A stretch of 64,000 nucleotides of DNA from Effrenium voratum (taxonomy: Eukaryota > Sar > Dinophyceae > Suessiales > Symbiodiniaceae). The position numbers and the translations under genes are program-made. Location of the stretch: positions 1 to 64,000 of the forward strand of contig CAUJNA010001009.1 of assembly GCA_963377175.1 (NCBI GenBank). Direction: 5' to 3'. Positions 34,139-42,324 of this stretch are shown in pieces. Each line of letters starts with the position of its first letter. Within the stretch, counting starts at the first letter, position 1. A model generated the notes under the pieces. It ran no database searches and was not told where the DNA came from. It was given only the letters and a program-made list of their open reading frames with translations.

Positions 34139-34477
34139 ATGAGCAGTGCTCTTCGCGCCATCCAGAGTCTCTGGTGCACGCTGGCCACAGAGAGAACGCC
34201 GGGCAATATCGAGATGTACAGATTATTTCGGCGCTTGGGCAGCACCATAAGCAGTGCTGACCTACATGTTGAGGATCTCCGGGTCATCCGGCGGGAACTG
34301 CGAAAGTTTCGCAAGTTCATGGAGTCTCATTACAAACAATTTTTCGGCCCTTGCCTTCTCCGCGTCTCGGTGAGCACAGGCATATTTTGCCTCACTACTC
34401 TGTTCGCCGAAGTGCAAGCGAGGATGTACAACGCCTCGCTTGCCCGCGGCAAGAAGCGCAAGGCGGACGAGCCGTAG
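34139..34477 (+). CDS. Hypothetical protein with basic C-terminus
   Basis: 112 residues from the ATG at 34139. Amphipathic helices (DLRVIRRELRKFRKFMESHYKQF), a hydrophobic stretch (VSVSTGIFCLTTLF) that could be a membrane segment, and a nuclear-signal-like GKKRKADEP end. It stops 336 bases before the integrase on the opposite strand. No family is recognised, but residue use looks less random than in its shadow frames. Confidence 0.4.
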   Translation: MSSALRAIQSLWCTLATERTPGNIEMYRLFRRLGSTISSADLHVEDLRVIRRELRKFRKFMESHYKQFFGPCLLRVSVSTGIFCLTTLFAEVQARMYNASLARGKKRKADEP

Positions 34478-34812
34478 CTTTTCAGGCGAACACGTGGCAC
34501 AGAGAAAAAAGATCGTGATTGCGTCGTTTGGCAACGAGTGCCCCAAACCCTAAAGGGACATTTGTGCGGTTTTGCGCAACAAAAATGCTATTCTTCCAGG
34601 CCGTATATTCATATACACCCTAGACTAATAGCGTTTTGCACGGTTTTGCACGGTTTGCCCATGCCAGCCCCCGCTCATTTGATTGGTTCGCCCTTCCCGA
34701 GCACCCCAAACCCTAACCCAAAAAAAGGAGATGAGCAGGCCCCGGGAATTCCGACGGGCCCGCGCAATGTCTCGAAACCCTTTTTTCTCCCAGTTTTTTC
34801 GCTCGATCAGGA
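34478..34812. other. Spacer with telomere-like short motifs
   Basis: No gene is seen. AAACCCTAAA at about 34545-34555 and AACCCTAACCC near 34707 resemble the TTTAGGG/TTAGGG telomere repeat; a TTTTGCACGG pair occurs at 34635-34655. These are single copies, not arrays. Confidence 0.35.
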
Positions 34813-35919
34813 TCAGGCAATTCCAACTTGAGTGTGATCAAAGTTTTTTTGCGCCAAAACGGGTCCGACCGAGGTTCCTCTAGAACGAGGAGGCCTGAGC
34901 GTGCCTAAAAAATCATTTTCAAAGGAGGCTAGTCGAGGGTCCTGGGCCTCGGACCCCAGGAAGTCGTCCAGCTGCCTCACAGCCGCCGGCCTGCCCCGTC
35001 TCGTCAGCCGGCCCGCCGCGTTGCCGCTGCCCTGCGGCGCCGGCAGCGCCAGCTTCAGCAGGGTCTCGCGCCCCTCCGTGCTGCGGACGGTCATGGAGTC
35101 CACGGCCCCCAGCTGCTGCGCGTCGCCGTACTGAGGGTTGAAGCTCCTCGCCGCGTTCGTCGGCGCTCGGAAGGCGCCCGCGTCCACCACCGCCTTCACG
35201 CGCCGCTCGGTGAGGTCCTTGTTGTGCTGGAACTTGTCGGCGTTGTCTTGGAGGACCCTGAACTCCGTGGCCGGCTGCTTCTCCACGTCCTCGGGCGCGC
35301 CGTGCACCGTCTCGTGGGGCCGCGCGTTGTAGGCCCCGGCCGCCCGCTCAAAGTGGTCGCTCCACTGCCCGCCCTTGCGCGCCACCCTCGTGGCCAGGTC
35401 CTTCTTCAGCGTCTGGATGCCCCGGTCCACCACGGCGATGGCGTTGCGGTCCTCGGGCCGCTTCGTGCGGTGCACGGCATTTTCGGGCAGCTCCCGGTCC
35501 AGCGTGGCGAACTCGTTGCCCAGGTCCGTCGTGACCACGAAGTTCCCGTCGTCCCCCGTCAGCTCCCGCGCGGCGCGCCTGGTGGCGCGGCCCACCGTCT
35601 CGGCGTTCTTGTTCTGCAGAGGTTCCACGGCGGCCTCCCGGGTGAAGACGTCCATCACCACCAGGCCGTACTTCGTCTTCCCCCGCGTGTTCTGGCTGAA
35701 GTCGATGAGGTCGGCCTGCAGCCGGTCGTTCGGCCCCTCGGCGGCCGACTTGCCCAGCGCGCGCGGCCGGGGCGCCTGCACCTGCCGGCCCACGTCGGCC
35801 TTCAGCGCCTCGAAGGCCATGGCCTGCGTCACGTCGAGGTCGCGCTGCCGCGCGAGTCGGTACAGCTTCCGCGGGTCCCGCACGTTGAAGTCGTCGGCCA
35901 GGTCCCTCAGCGCCTCCAT
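34813..35919 (-). CDS. Polinton-type integrase with a D-D-D triad, GC-rich lineage
   Basis: 368 residues, ATG at 35917-35919, uninterrupted. The architecture is the same as the AT-rich element's integrase: N-terminal helical domain (KLYRLARQRDLDVTQAMAF), then a retroviral-type core with Asp70 (LQADLIDF), Asp132 (VTTDLGNEF) and, where Glu is expected, Asp165 (NAIAVVDRGIQTLKK). Downstream are GGQWSDHFERAAGAYNARPHETV, the usual Asn/Pro turn before the C-terminal domain, and a basic Gln/Arg-rich tail. The start codon directly follows the fibre stop (TAA then ATG with no gap). Base composition is far more GC-rich than the other element, so it is either an older, adapted copy or a GC-rich virus. 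Confidence 0.8.
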   Translation of the reverse strand: MEALRDLADDFNVRDPRKLYRLARQRDLDVTQAMAFEALKADVGRQVQAPRPRALGKSAAEGPNDRLQADLIDFSQNTRGKTKYGLVVMDVFTREAAVEPLQNKNAETVGRATRRAARELTGDDGNFVVTTDLGNEFATLDRELPENAVHRTKRPEDRNAIAVVDRGIQTLKKDLATRVARKGGQWSDHFERAAGAYNARPHETVHGAPEDVEKQPATEFRVLQDNADKFQHNKDLTERRVKAVVDAGAFRAPTNAARSFNPQYGDAQQLGAVDSMTVRSTEGRETLLKLALPAPQGSGNAAGRLTRRGRPAAVRQLDDFLGSEAQDPRLASFENDFLGTLRPPRSRGTSVGPVLAQKNFDHTQVGIA

Positions 35920-37560
35920 TTAAAAAACAGCTTTGTTGCCCCAAAAAGGAGCTGTCAAGATCTCCTCGGGCTTTTTTGAGCATGGTTTCCTCTTGAACGA
36001 GCAGGGAGGCCTGCACAGGTACTCGTTGTTCGGCCCTCGCTGGGCCTGCCAGGCTTCCACCGCGTCCAGCCGGGCCTGGAAGCCCTTGCGCACCCCCCAC
36101 AGCACGCTGGTGAGGTGAGAGTAGTCGAGAGTAACCATCTCCGTGCCGTCGCTCCACCGGGCGGTGCCCGTCAAATTCTTCCACTTTGTTCCTGCGAAGT
36201 CGTCCGAGGCGAAGCCCAGCCTCAGGTCCCCGTTCATGTCCGGGCGCTTGTACTGCTTGGCCTCCACGGAGTCAAAGAGCTGCTGGAGCTCCGCCACGTC
36301 GGCCTCGGCCATCTCCGTCTTCACCCGGCTGTCCGACAAATTCGTGAAGCTCGTGTTGCATACCACGTTGCCCGTGTTGCCCGCGATCACGAGGCAGCCG
36401 GGGTTCCTCTGGTTCGTGGTCAGGGACAGCTGCGTGGAGAGGCTCTTGGTCTGCACCAGCGCCTCGTCGTTGATCATGATGAGCTCGCACTGGTGCGCCC
36501 CGCCGTCCCGCTCCAGGAAGACCCTCGCGCTCTGGTTGCCCAGCAGCCGCAGCTCCGGGCCGCTGTCGGGGGCCGCGCTGTTGTTGGACACTTGCAGCTT
36601 GCTCCAGCCCGCCCAGTTCTTCGTCAAGAAGAGATCTTCCGAGAAGTCGGAGGTGTTGGTCACGGTGAGCGTGTTGGACGCGAAGAGCTGCGGCGCGGAG
36701 ACCGTGCCCGAGCTCGTCACGTCGCCGCACACCACGCTGCCCGTCGACACTCCGCCGCTCGTGGTCGTGAAGGTGCAGTCCAGGCTCTCGCAGTCCAGCG
36801 GGCCCGCGGAGGCCGCACCGGTGATCGTCAGCGTGGCGCCCGTGAGCGCGCCGGTGGCTGCGAAGCTCGCCGCGGTCGCTGCGCCCGAGGCCGTCAGCGT
36901 GCCCGTGGACACGTCGCCCACCGTGGTGAAGTTCCCGGCGTTGGCCGTGTTGTTGATGGTGAGAGTGCTGCCGGTGATTCCGGTGGCCGAGCTCAGCAGG
37001 CCCACGCTGGCCGCCCCGCTGATGCTCAGCGAGCTGCCTGACACGGCCCCTGTGGACGACAGCGTGGCTCCGGCGACGGTGCCGGTGGCTGTGAGCGCTG
37101 CGCAGGAGACTGCGCCCGAGGCGTCCACGCCCGTCGTGAACACGTCCGTGCAGTTCACGTCGTTGCACAGCAGCTGGTCGCAGCCCACGTTGCCCTGCGC
37201 GGTGAGCCCGTCCAGCGTGGCCGAGCCCGTGAGGGCCAGCGAGTCCGCCAGCAGGTCCGTTACGGAGACAGACTCTCCCTCGAAGGCGCTGGCCCTGATC
37301 TGCATGCTGTACAGGTCCAGCGTGCCCGCCGACTGCTGCACCAGCCCGGGGATAGAGCCGCCGAAGGCTCCGAAGTGCAGCTTCGCGAGTCCGCCCGGCG
37401 GCACCGAGAAGTCCAGGCGCGCCGTGCTCCAGACACCCTGCGAGGGCGTGCCGAGGAAGGTGCCGGTGACGCCCACGTAGTCGTTGTCGGCCGCGCTGAC
37501 GTACATCACCAAGTTGGAGGCCGTGCCCAGCCTGTACCGGCAGCCGAAGGGTAGCGTCTC
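35920..37560 (-). pseudogene. GC-rich fibre gene, C-terminal part with peptidase S74 chaperone
   Basis: The frame is open from 38151, but only the part from about 37560 down to 35920 is real. It begins with the second copy of a roughly 150-residue beta module (RLGTASNLVMYVSAADN...LAKLHFGAFGG...LDLYSMQI). A long Ala/Gly/Ser/Thr beta-helix-like shaft follows (GAVSGSSLSISGAASVG-type repeats). It ends in an S74 domain opening at SDSRVKTEM (about 36330), with LRLGFASDDF and a final coiled coil and Cys-rich tail. Same design as the AT-rich virus fibre: shaft, then a self-cleaving trimerisation chaperone. Stop TAA at 35920-35922 touches the integrase ATG. Confidence 0.75.
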
Positions 37561-38759
37561 CCCGGCGTCAGCGTGTAGGTGCGCACGATGTTCCAGGCGA
37601 AGGCGCTCAGGGTCATGGCGTAGCCCTCCAGCTGGAAGCCTCCCACAGTGAAGCTGGCCGAGGCCACGGAGCTCTGGCTGTTGGAGCGCACCAGAAAATT
37701 TCCTAATGTGGTGAGCGTGGGCTCCAGCAGCACCTCTCCCAGGGTGGCCAGCGTGACGTCGTCGGCCCCTCCGTCGAGGGACTCGTGCTTCAGCAGCAAC
37801 GCCGAAGCCGCCGTGTCCTCCTCCTCCGCTGTGTTGCCGGCCTCCAGGGTTGCGTCCAGGATCTGGAGACCGTAGACGTCCACCGTTCCTGCCGTCTGGT
37901 TGGGCAGGCCCGGCGCCTGGAAGTGCGCCCCGAAGTGCAGCTTCGCCACTCCGTTTGGCGGCACTGTGAAGTACATCTTGGCCGTGCTCCAGGCGCCCTC
38001 GTCTCCCGCGAAGCTGCCGTACAATGGGTCGTAGACGTTGTCGGCCTCGGACATGTACACCACGAAGTTGGAGGCCGTGCCGAGCCGGTAGCGGCAGGCG
38101 AAGAGCAGCTCTCTGCCGGGCGTCAAGTTGTAGGTGCGCACAATGTTCCACGGGTTCGCCGCCAGGGTCAGGGTGTAGCCGTCCACGCTCACTCCCGCGG
38201 TGTGCGTGGCCAGGACCACGCTGCAGCCGCTGCTGGGGCGAACCGTCCAGTTTGACAGCGGGACGTCCGTGGGGCCCAGGATCTGCTCTCCTATGGCGGC
38301 CACCACCTCGTCGGCCCCTCCGTCGTCCGGAAAGCGCACTGCTATCTGCAGCGCCGAGGCCGCCTCCGTGACTCCGAGCTTGCCGGCAAGGAGGCCGTCT
38401 ACTTGTGCGATGGTGTAGTAGCTGAGCAGGGCGGCGGCGATGCTTGAGGCCGTTGCCGTGTCCTGGTCGGCGGCTGAGCGGTACGCCACCAGCGCCGAGG
38501 TGATTTGGTTGGTTGTGAACACGTCCTGGTCCGGGCCCGTCCAGTAGGCCAGCAGCGCGCCCGCGATGGCCGCCTGCGTCTGCGTGTCCTGCGCGCTTGC
38601 CGTGCGGTAGTCTCCCAACAGCGCGTCTACTTGTGAGGAGGTGTAGTAGGCCAGCAGCGCGGCTGTGATGGCGCTGGTCGTCTCCGCGTCCTGCGCTGCC
38701 CCTGTGCGGTAGTCTCCCAACAGAGTGTCCACTTGTGAGGAGGTGTAGTAGGCCAGCAA
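37506..38759 (-). pseudogene. GC-rich fibre gene, middle part
   Basis: Middle segment, in a frame with no ATG at its start. It holds four to five repeats of about 30 residues (ITAALLAYYTSSQVDALLGDYRTA pattern) and then a beta module VRFPDDGGADEV...NWTVRPSSG...NIVRTYNLTPG...NFVVYMSEADN...VAKLHFGAHFQ...VDVYGLQI. A second copy of the module starts (GGADDVTLATLGEVLLEP...NIVRTYTLTPG) and switches frame near 37545-37560 to continue in the C-terminal segment. The repeated module looks like a carbohydrate-binding or head domain. Residues after the switch (RYPSAAGTGWARPPTW) are noise. Confidence 0.7.
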
Positions 38760-38767
38760 GGCTGCTG

Positions 38768-40060
38768 TTATGGCGCGTCAGTGCCCGCCGTGGAGTAGCA
38801 GTCTGCCGTGATGCTCAGCGTGTCGTCGCCGTTGGCCAGCGCAGCAGAGAGAGGAGCCACGAAGCGCAGGTTGCGAACGACGTTGCTTCCGCGAAGGAGC
38901 TCCCAAGTTGTGAAGCCCGCCCAGGCCGGCGCGTTAACAACTCCGCTGCCGGAAAGCTGCAGGGCGGCGAGCTCCGCGAGGATTGCGTCGAGGGCGCTCT
39001 GGAGCGCGGTCTCGCTGGCGGAGAGCGCGGCGTTCGTGGCGTACGAGGCCAGCAGCGCCGCGTCGGCCTTGGAGGCCTGGAGCGCCGTGATGCTGGCGTC
39101 CCGGCTAGCAAGCTGCGCTGCGACGAAGGCCTCGGTGGCGAGGCCCAGCAGCGCATTTGCTATTTTGGTGTCTACCTCCAGCGGCGTGTCCAGTCCGTCC
39201 ACCGTGGAGAGCAGGGAGGCCAGCGCGCTTGCGTCCGCCTTGCCGAGGAGGGCGGCGTCCAGGGCCGCCGTGGTGACTGCGTTTAGGAGGGCCGCTGCTA
39301 TCTTAGAGTCCACCTCGGAGGAAGTGTCCACGGCCGACTGCAGGGCGTACGCAGTCAGCGCGCTGGCGTCCGCCTTGGAGGCCTGCAGCCCCGAGATGGT
39401 GGCGTCTCTGCTCGCGAGCTCGGAGGCCAGCGCCGCGGCGGTGACGGCCCCCAGGAGAGCGTTGGCCACCTTGGTGTCCACCTCCAGCGGCGTGATCCTC
39501 GCCGCTATGTCCAGGGAGTGCTGGTCCACCACCGTCTTGAGGCCGTAGTTGGCGGCCACCGTGGCCAGCGTGGCGTTGTTGGCCGAGGCGATGGAGCCGT
39601 TCATGGCCGCCGTGGTGCTGTAGTTGGACAGATTCAGGTCCACGCCGTCCGGGGTGCTCTTGGTGGCAACCACGCCCTCCAGCACGTCGAAGGCCGACTG
39701 GTCTGCCTTGTTGGAGAGGCCCGTGGTCAGCGAGCTCTGCAGCGCGGCGATGCTGCTTCCGTGCGCGGCCACCTGTCCGTCCGTGGTGGCCAGGGCCGCC
39801 GCCGTTGCCAGGGGCGCAATTGCCGGCGCCAGCGCGCTGCTGTCCAGCTTGGAGGCCAGCTCTGCGGTGACTCTGTCGTCCAGGGACTGGATGGCCGCTG
39901 CGTTGTTGCCGGAGGCTGCCGTGTTCACCGCCAGGTCCGTTACTTGAGCGTACGGCGTCAAAGCGAGGGCCAGCTGCCCTGCGGTGACGTGCGTGCCGTC
40001 AGTCACCTCTCCGTTGTCCAGGACCTCCGGGATATTGCCGGTTTCAGGTCCTTCAAACAT
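38768..40060 (-). CDS. GC-rich fibre gene, N-terminal shaft
   Basis: 430 residues from the ATG at 40058-40060. A short head (MFEGPETGNIPEVLDNGEVT) is followed by Ala/Ser/Leu-rich shaft repeats: ASRDATISGLQASKADASAL, PLEVDTKVANALLG and TAAALDAALLGKADASALASLL recur several times. These are typical of trimeric phage and viral fibres. The frame stops at TAA 38768-38770, just where the next segment's repeats begin (ITAALLAYYTSS), so one indel splits a gene of about 1380 residues reaching to 35920. The homologous AT-rich fibre is 930 residues. Confidence 0.72.
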   Translation of the reverse strand: MFEGPETGNIPEVLDNGEVTDGTHVTAGQLALALTPYAQVTDLAVNTAASGNNAAAIQSLDDRVTAELASKLDSSALAPAIAPLATAAALATTDGQVAAHGSSIAALQSSLTTGLSNKADQSAFDVLEGVVATKSTPDGVDLNLSNYSTTAAMNGSIASANNATLATVAANYGLKTVVDQHSLDIAARITPLEVDTKVANALLGAVTAAALASELASRDATISGLQASKADASALTAYALQSAVDTSSEVDSKIAAALLNAVTTAALDAALLGKADASALASLLSTVDGLDTPLEVDTKIANALLGLATEAFVAAQLASRDASITALQASKADAALLASYATNAALSASETALQSALDAILAELAALQLSGSGVVNAPAWAGFTTWELLRGSNVVRNLRFVAPLSAALANGDDTLSITADCYSTAGTDAP

Positions 40061-40076
40061 GTTTACATATGTTCTC

Positions 40077-40153
40077 GCCGACGCCTTAGTCCAGTGGCTA
40101 AGGCGTCGGCCAAGGAGCTAAGCGCTTCTTACTCCGCACGGGGCTCGATTCCT
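40077..40153 (+). repeat. tRNA-like sequence with a 13-bp perfect hairpin
   Basis: GCCGACGCCTTAG at 40077-40089 pairs with CTAAGGCGTCGGC at 40098-40110 around an 8-nt loop. TAGTCCAGTGG (40087-40097) fits a pol III A box and GGCTCGATTCC (40142-40152) fits a B box with one mismatch, at tRNA spacing. Acceptor pairing is absent, so a tRNA-derived SINE or pseudogene is more likely than a tRNA gene. It sits 17 bases from the start of the GC-rich fibre gene. Confidence 0.45.
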
Positions 40154-40408
40154 GCCGCGAGCGCAGTTGAGTACCATTCAGTCCGTTCGGAGAAGTTTCC
40201 TTGTAATCCTCGTGATTCGGGGGTGGTGTGATTGACACAACAACCCCTCACAGGCGTCACCGCTTGTTGGTGCGTCAAACGCACCAACCCCTCTTCGGCG
40301 CAAGTTTCCGCAAGTACGTGTCACAGTCCGTGGGTGACCTTGAAAGCGAGGCCCACACCAGGGTTTTTTTCGGAAGTAGCGCGGCTGCAATGTGACTCAA
40401 TTTGATGA

Positions 40409-40964
40409 TTTGACCGATTTCGCCGGTCAAAAGCAAGACCTGCGCACGATGGAGCCAGTGTCCGACATAATCGGACACTGCTTCGTAGTTGGTGATACGA
40501 GACATCAGCTGCGTGCCTCCATGTCGGCGGGCTGGCGCGGCTCTGCCGGGCAGGTTCGCCGAAACTTTAGACAGTTGTCCCCCCACAGGACAACTGGAAA
40601 TTTTTTTTCACAGTTGTCCCCCCACAGGACAACTGGATTTTTTTTTTCACAGTTGTCCCCCCAGGACCACTGGATTTTTTTTTCACAGTTGTCGGCTTAG
40701 ACGACAACCTCGACATTTTTTTCCTGGGAAGAATCCCGACCTTGGCGCGGGCTCGGCAGGAGGCTTCTATGCCAGGCAGGTGGCGCGACCGGGGAGGCTT
40801 CAATGTTCGCCGAAACTGTCGGATTAGACGACAGTTTCGATTTTTTTTTCCTGGGAAGAATCCCGACCTTGGCGCGGGCTCGGCAGGGCTTCTATGCCGG
40901 GCAGGTGGCGCGGCCGGGTGGCGCCCGGAGTGCCAAGCCTCAACATGTCAACCCGACATGTTGA
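40409..40964. repeat. Array of hairpins with 7-nt loops and divergent stems
   Basis: Perfect or near-perfect hairpins: TTTGACCG/CGGTCAAA (40409-40431), CAGTGTCCG/CGGACACTG (40456-40480), CAGTTGTCC/GGACAACTG (40572-40596 and 40611-40635), a one-mismatch copy at 40650-40672, GTTGTCG/CGACAAC (40688-40708), CGAAACTGTCG/CGACAGTTTCG (40811-40839) and CAACATGTC/GACATGTTG (40941-40963). Six have loops of exactly 7 nt. Those from 40572 to 40839 are followed within about 12 bases by a run of 7-9 T. The stems differ in sequence yet stay paired. Confidence 0.8.
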
Positions 40965-41022
40965 AGCAATTAGGCTCCGATGCCGGGCAGGTGGCGCGGC
41001 CGGGAGGCTATGCCAGGCAGGC

Positions 41023-41391
41023 ACCAAGCCGCCGAACCCTCACAGTCCCCCGGGCCCTTGCTATACGTGCTATATGTGCTATATGGGTCTCACAAGGCAA
41101 GCCACTGAACATCCACTCTCCCCCGGGTCCTTGCTATATGTGCTATATGTGCTATATGGTATAGAAGCCTGTATACTATACACATAGCATCTCCAACATG
41201 TACCAAATATGCATTGTATAGCACATATAGTATATTTTAAAGCGCGTACAGAATAATATAGCACATATAGTACATATAGCAAGGAGCTGGGGGAGAGTGG
41301 AGGTTCAGCGGCTTGGCGTGTAAGACCCATATAGCACATATAGCACATATAGCAAGGAGCCCGGAGACTGTGGGGGTTCAGCGGCTTGGCG
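41023..41391. repeat. Foldback element A, arms about 140 bp with GCTATATGT units
   Basis: The left arm (41023-41163) and right arm (about 41255-41391) are inverted copies. Each arm holds two units of about 72 bp consisting of CCAAGCCGC(T/C)GAACC, a C-rich stretch and CTTGCTATATGTGCTATATG. The spacer of about 90 bases is AT-rich. It is non-coding and looks like a foldback-type element or MITE. Confidence 0.8.
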
Positions 41392-41433
41392 TACACGCGG
41401 CACCGTGCCGCCGCAGCAAATCGGGTTGTCCGC

Positions 41434-41474
41434 GTTGTCCGCAGTGGGAGGTAGAATCCCCCACTGTGGACAAC
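41434..41474. repeat. Nested 14-bp hairpin
   Basis: GTTGTCC at 41434-41440 pairs with GGACAAC at 41468-41474; inside it, after one mismatch, CAGTGGG pairs with CCCACTG. It lies between the two foldback elements and shares the GTTGTCC/GGACAAC stem with the 40.6-kb hairpins. Confidence 0.7.
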
Positions 41475-41478
41475 TCTA

Positions 41479-41971
41479 GCTCTCTCTTTAGAGGGCGTTT
41501 CCCAAATGGATTCTATTCTACCTGAGAGGCTCCCAGCACTCGTCCGTCCAGCATTTGACCTCGTCCTGCGAAGGATTCGAAGTCTAAAACGCTGCGTGCA
41601 GGCGTGTGGCTGCAAAATAATGACCCCTAGATATGCGCCGCAATTTGGCTCCAGGTTGCATTTCAAGCGATGTCAAGCTTTGCCAAAGGAAACCCCTTTT
41701 CCCTTTTTTTCGGGGACCCCTTTTTTTGGGACCCCTTGTTTTCTTTTTTTTTTTTTTTTCTTAGCCCTGCAAAGGTTGGCTCGCTTGAAATGCAACCTGG
41801 AGCCAAATTGCAAGCATATCTAGGGGTCTCTATTTTGCAGCCTCACGCCTGCACGCAGCGTTTTAGACTTCGAATCCTTCGCAGGACGAGGTCAAATGCT
41901 GGACGGACGAGTGCTAGGAGCCTCTCAGGTAGAATAAAATCCATTTGGGAAACCCCCTCTAAAGAGAGAGC
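41479..41971. repeat. Foldback element B, arms about 192 bp
   Basis: The left arm (41479-41670) and right arm (41781-41971) are inverted copies with only about a dozen differences. Arms begin GCTCTCTCTTTAGAGGG and reach AATTTGGCTCCAGG near the loop. The 110-base loop has T-rich runs (up to 18 T). A transcript would fold into a stem of about 190 bp, precursor-like for small RNAs. No ORF of interest. Confidence 0.88.
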
Positions 41972-41979
41972 GTTAGTAC

Positions 41980-42324
41980 CTGTTACAGTGTGCTAAGTAC
42001 TGTAGTACAAGCTGGTGACAAGCTTTGCGAGCAACTGACTTATGACTTGACTGTAACTACAGTAGAACGCACATCTAGAATCTAGAGTCTTGCGTCTGAG
42101 AGGCGACCTGTTGGCTGAAAAAGACGCAGGGGCACTCCACTTGGAACTTGATGTGTTTCGACTGTTTCGGGGTTAATGTTGGATAAGTTCAAGCCTGGCA
42201 CCAAGCAGTATCAAACGATAACTCGGCTTCGGCCCATAGCTCGCCTCCGTCTCCCGCTCACAGCAGCGAAGCAGCACCGGGCAGACGGGTATGGACACGG
42301 TGTTGTGAATGGCTGCGACTGGGA
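41980..42324. other. Spacer, nothing recognised
   Basis: No gene, repeat or RNA signature could be supported in this stretch. Confidence 0.4.

Noticed and set aside
35224..37480. Long plus-strand frames opposite the GC-rich fibre and integrase
   Set aside because: They are Arg/Ala/Val-rich shadows forced by GC-rich codons of the minus-strand genes, with no motifs.
37560..38151. N-terminal part of the frame 35920-38151
   Set aside because: Arg/Gly/His-rich shadow of the middle fibre segment; homology to fibre begins only near 37560.
41040..41350. CRISPR-like array from the repeated GCTATATGT units
   Set aside because: Units lack unique spacers of constant length, are arranged as an inverted repeat, and the host is eukaryotic.
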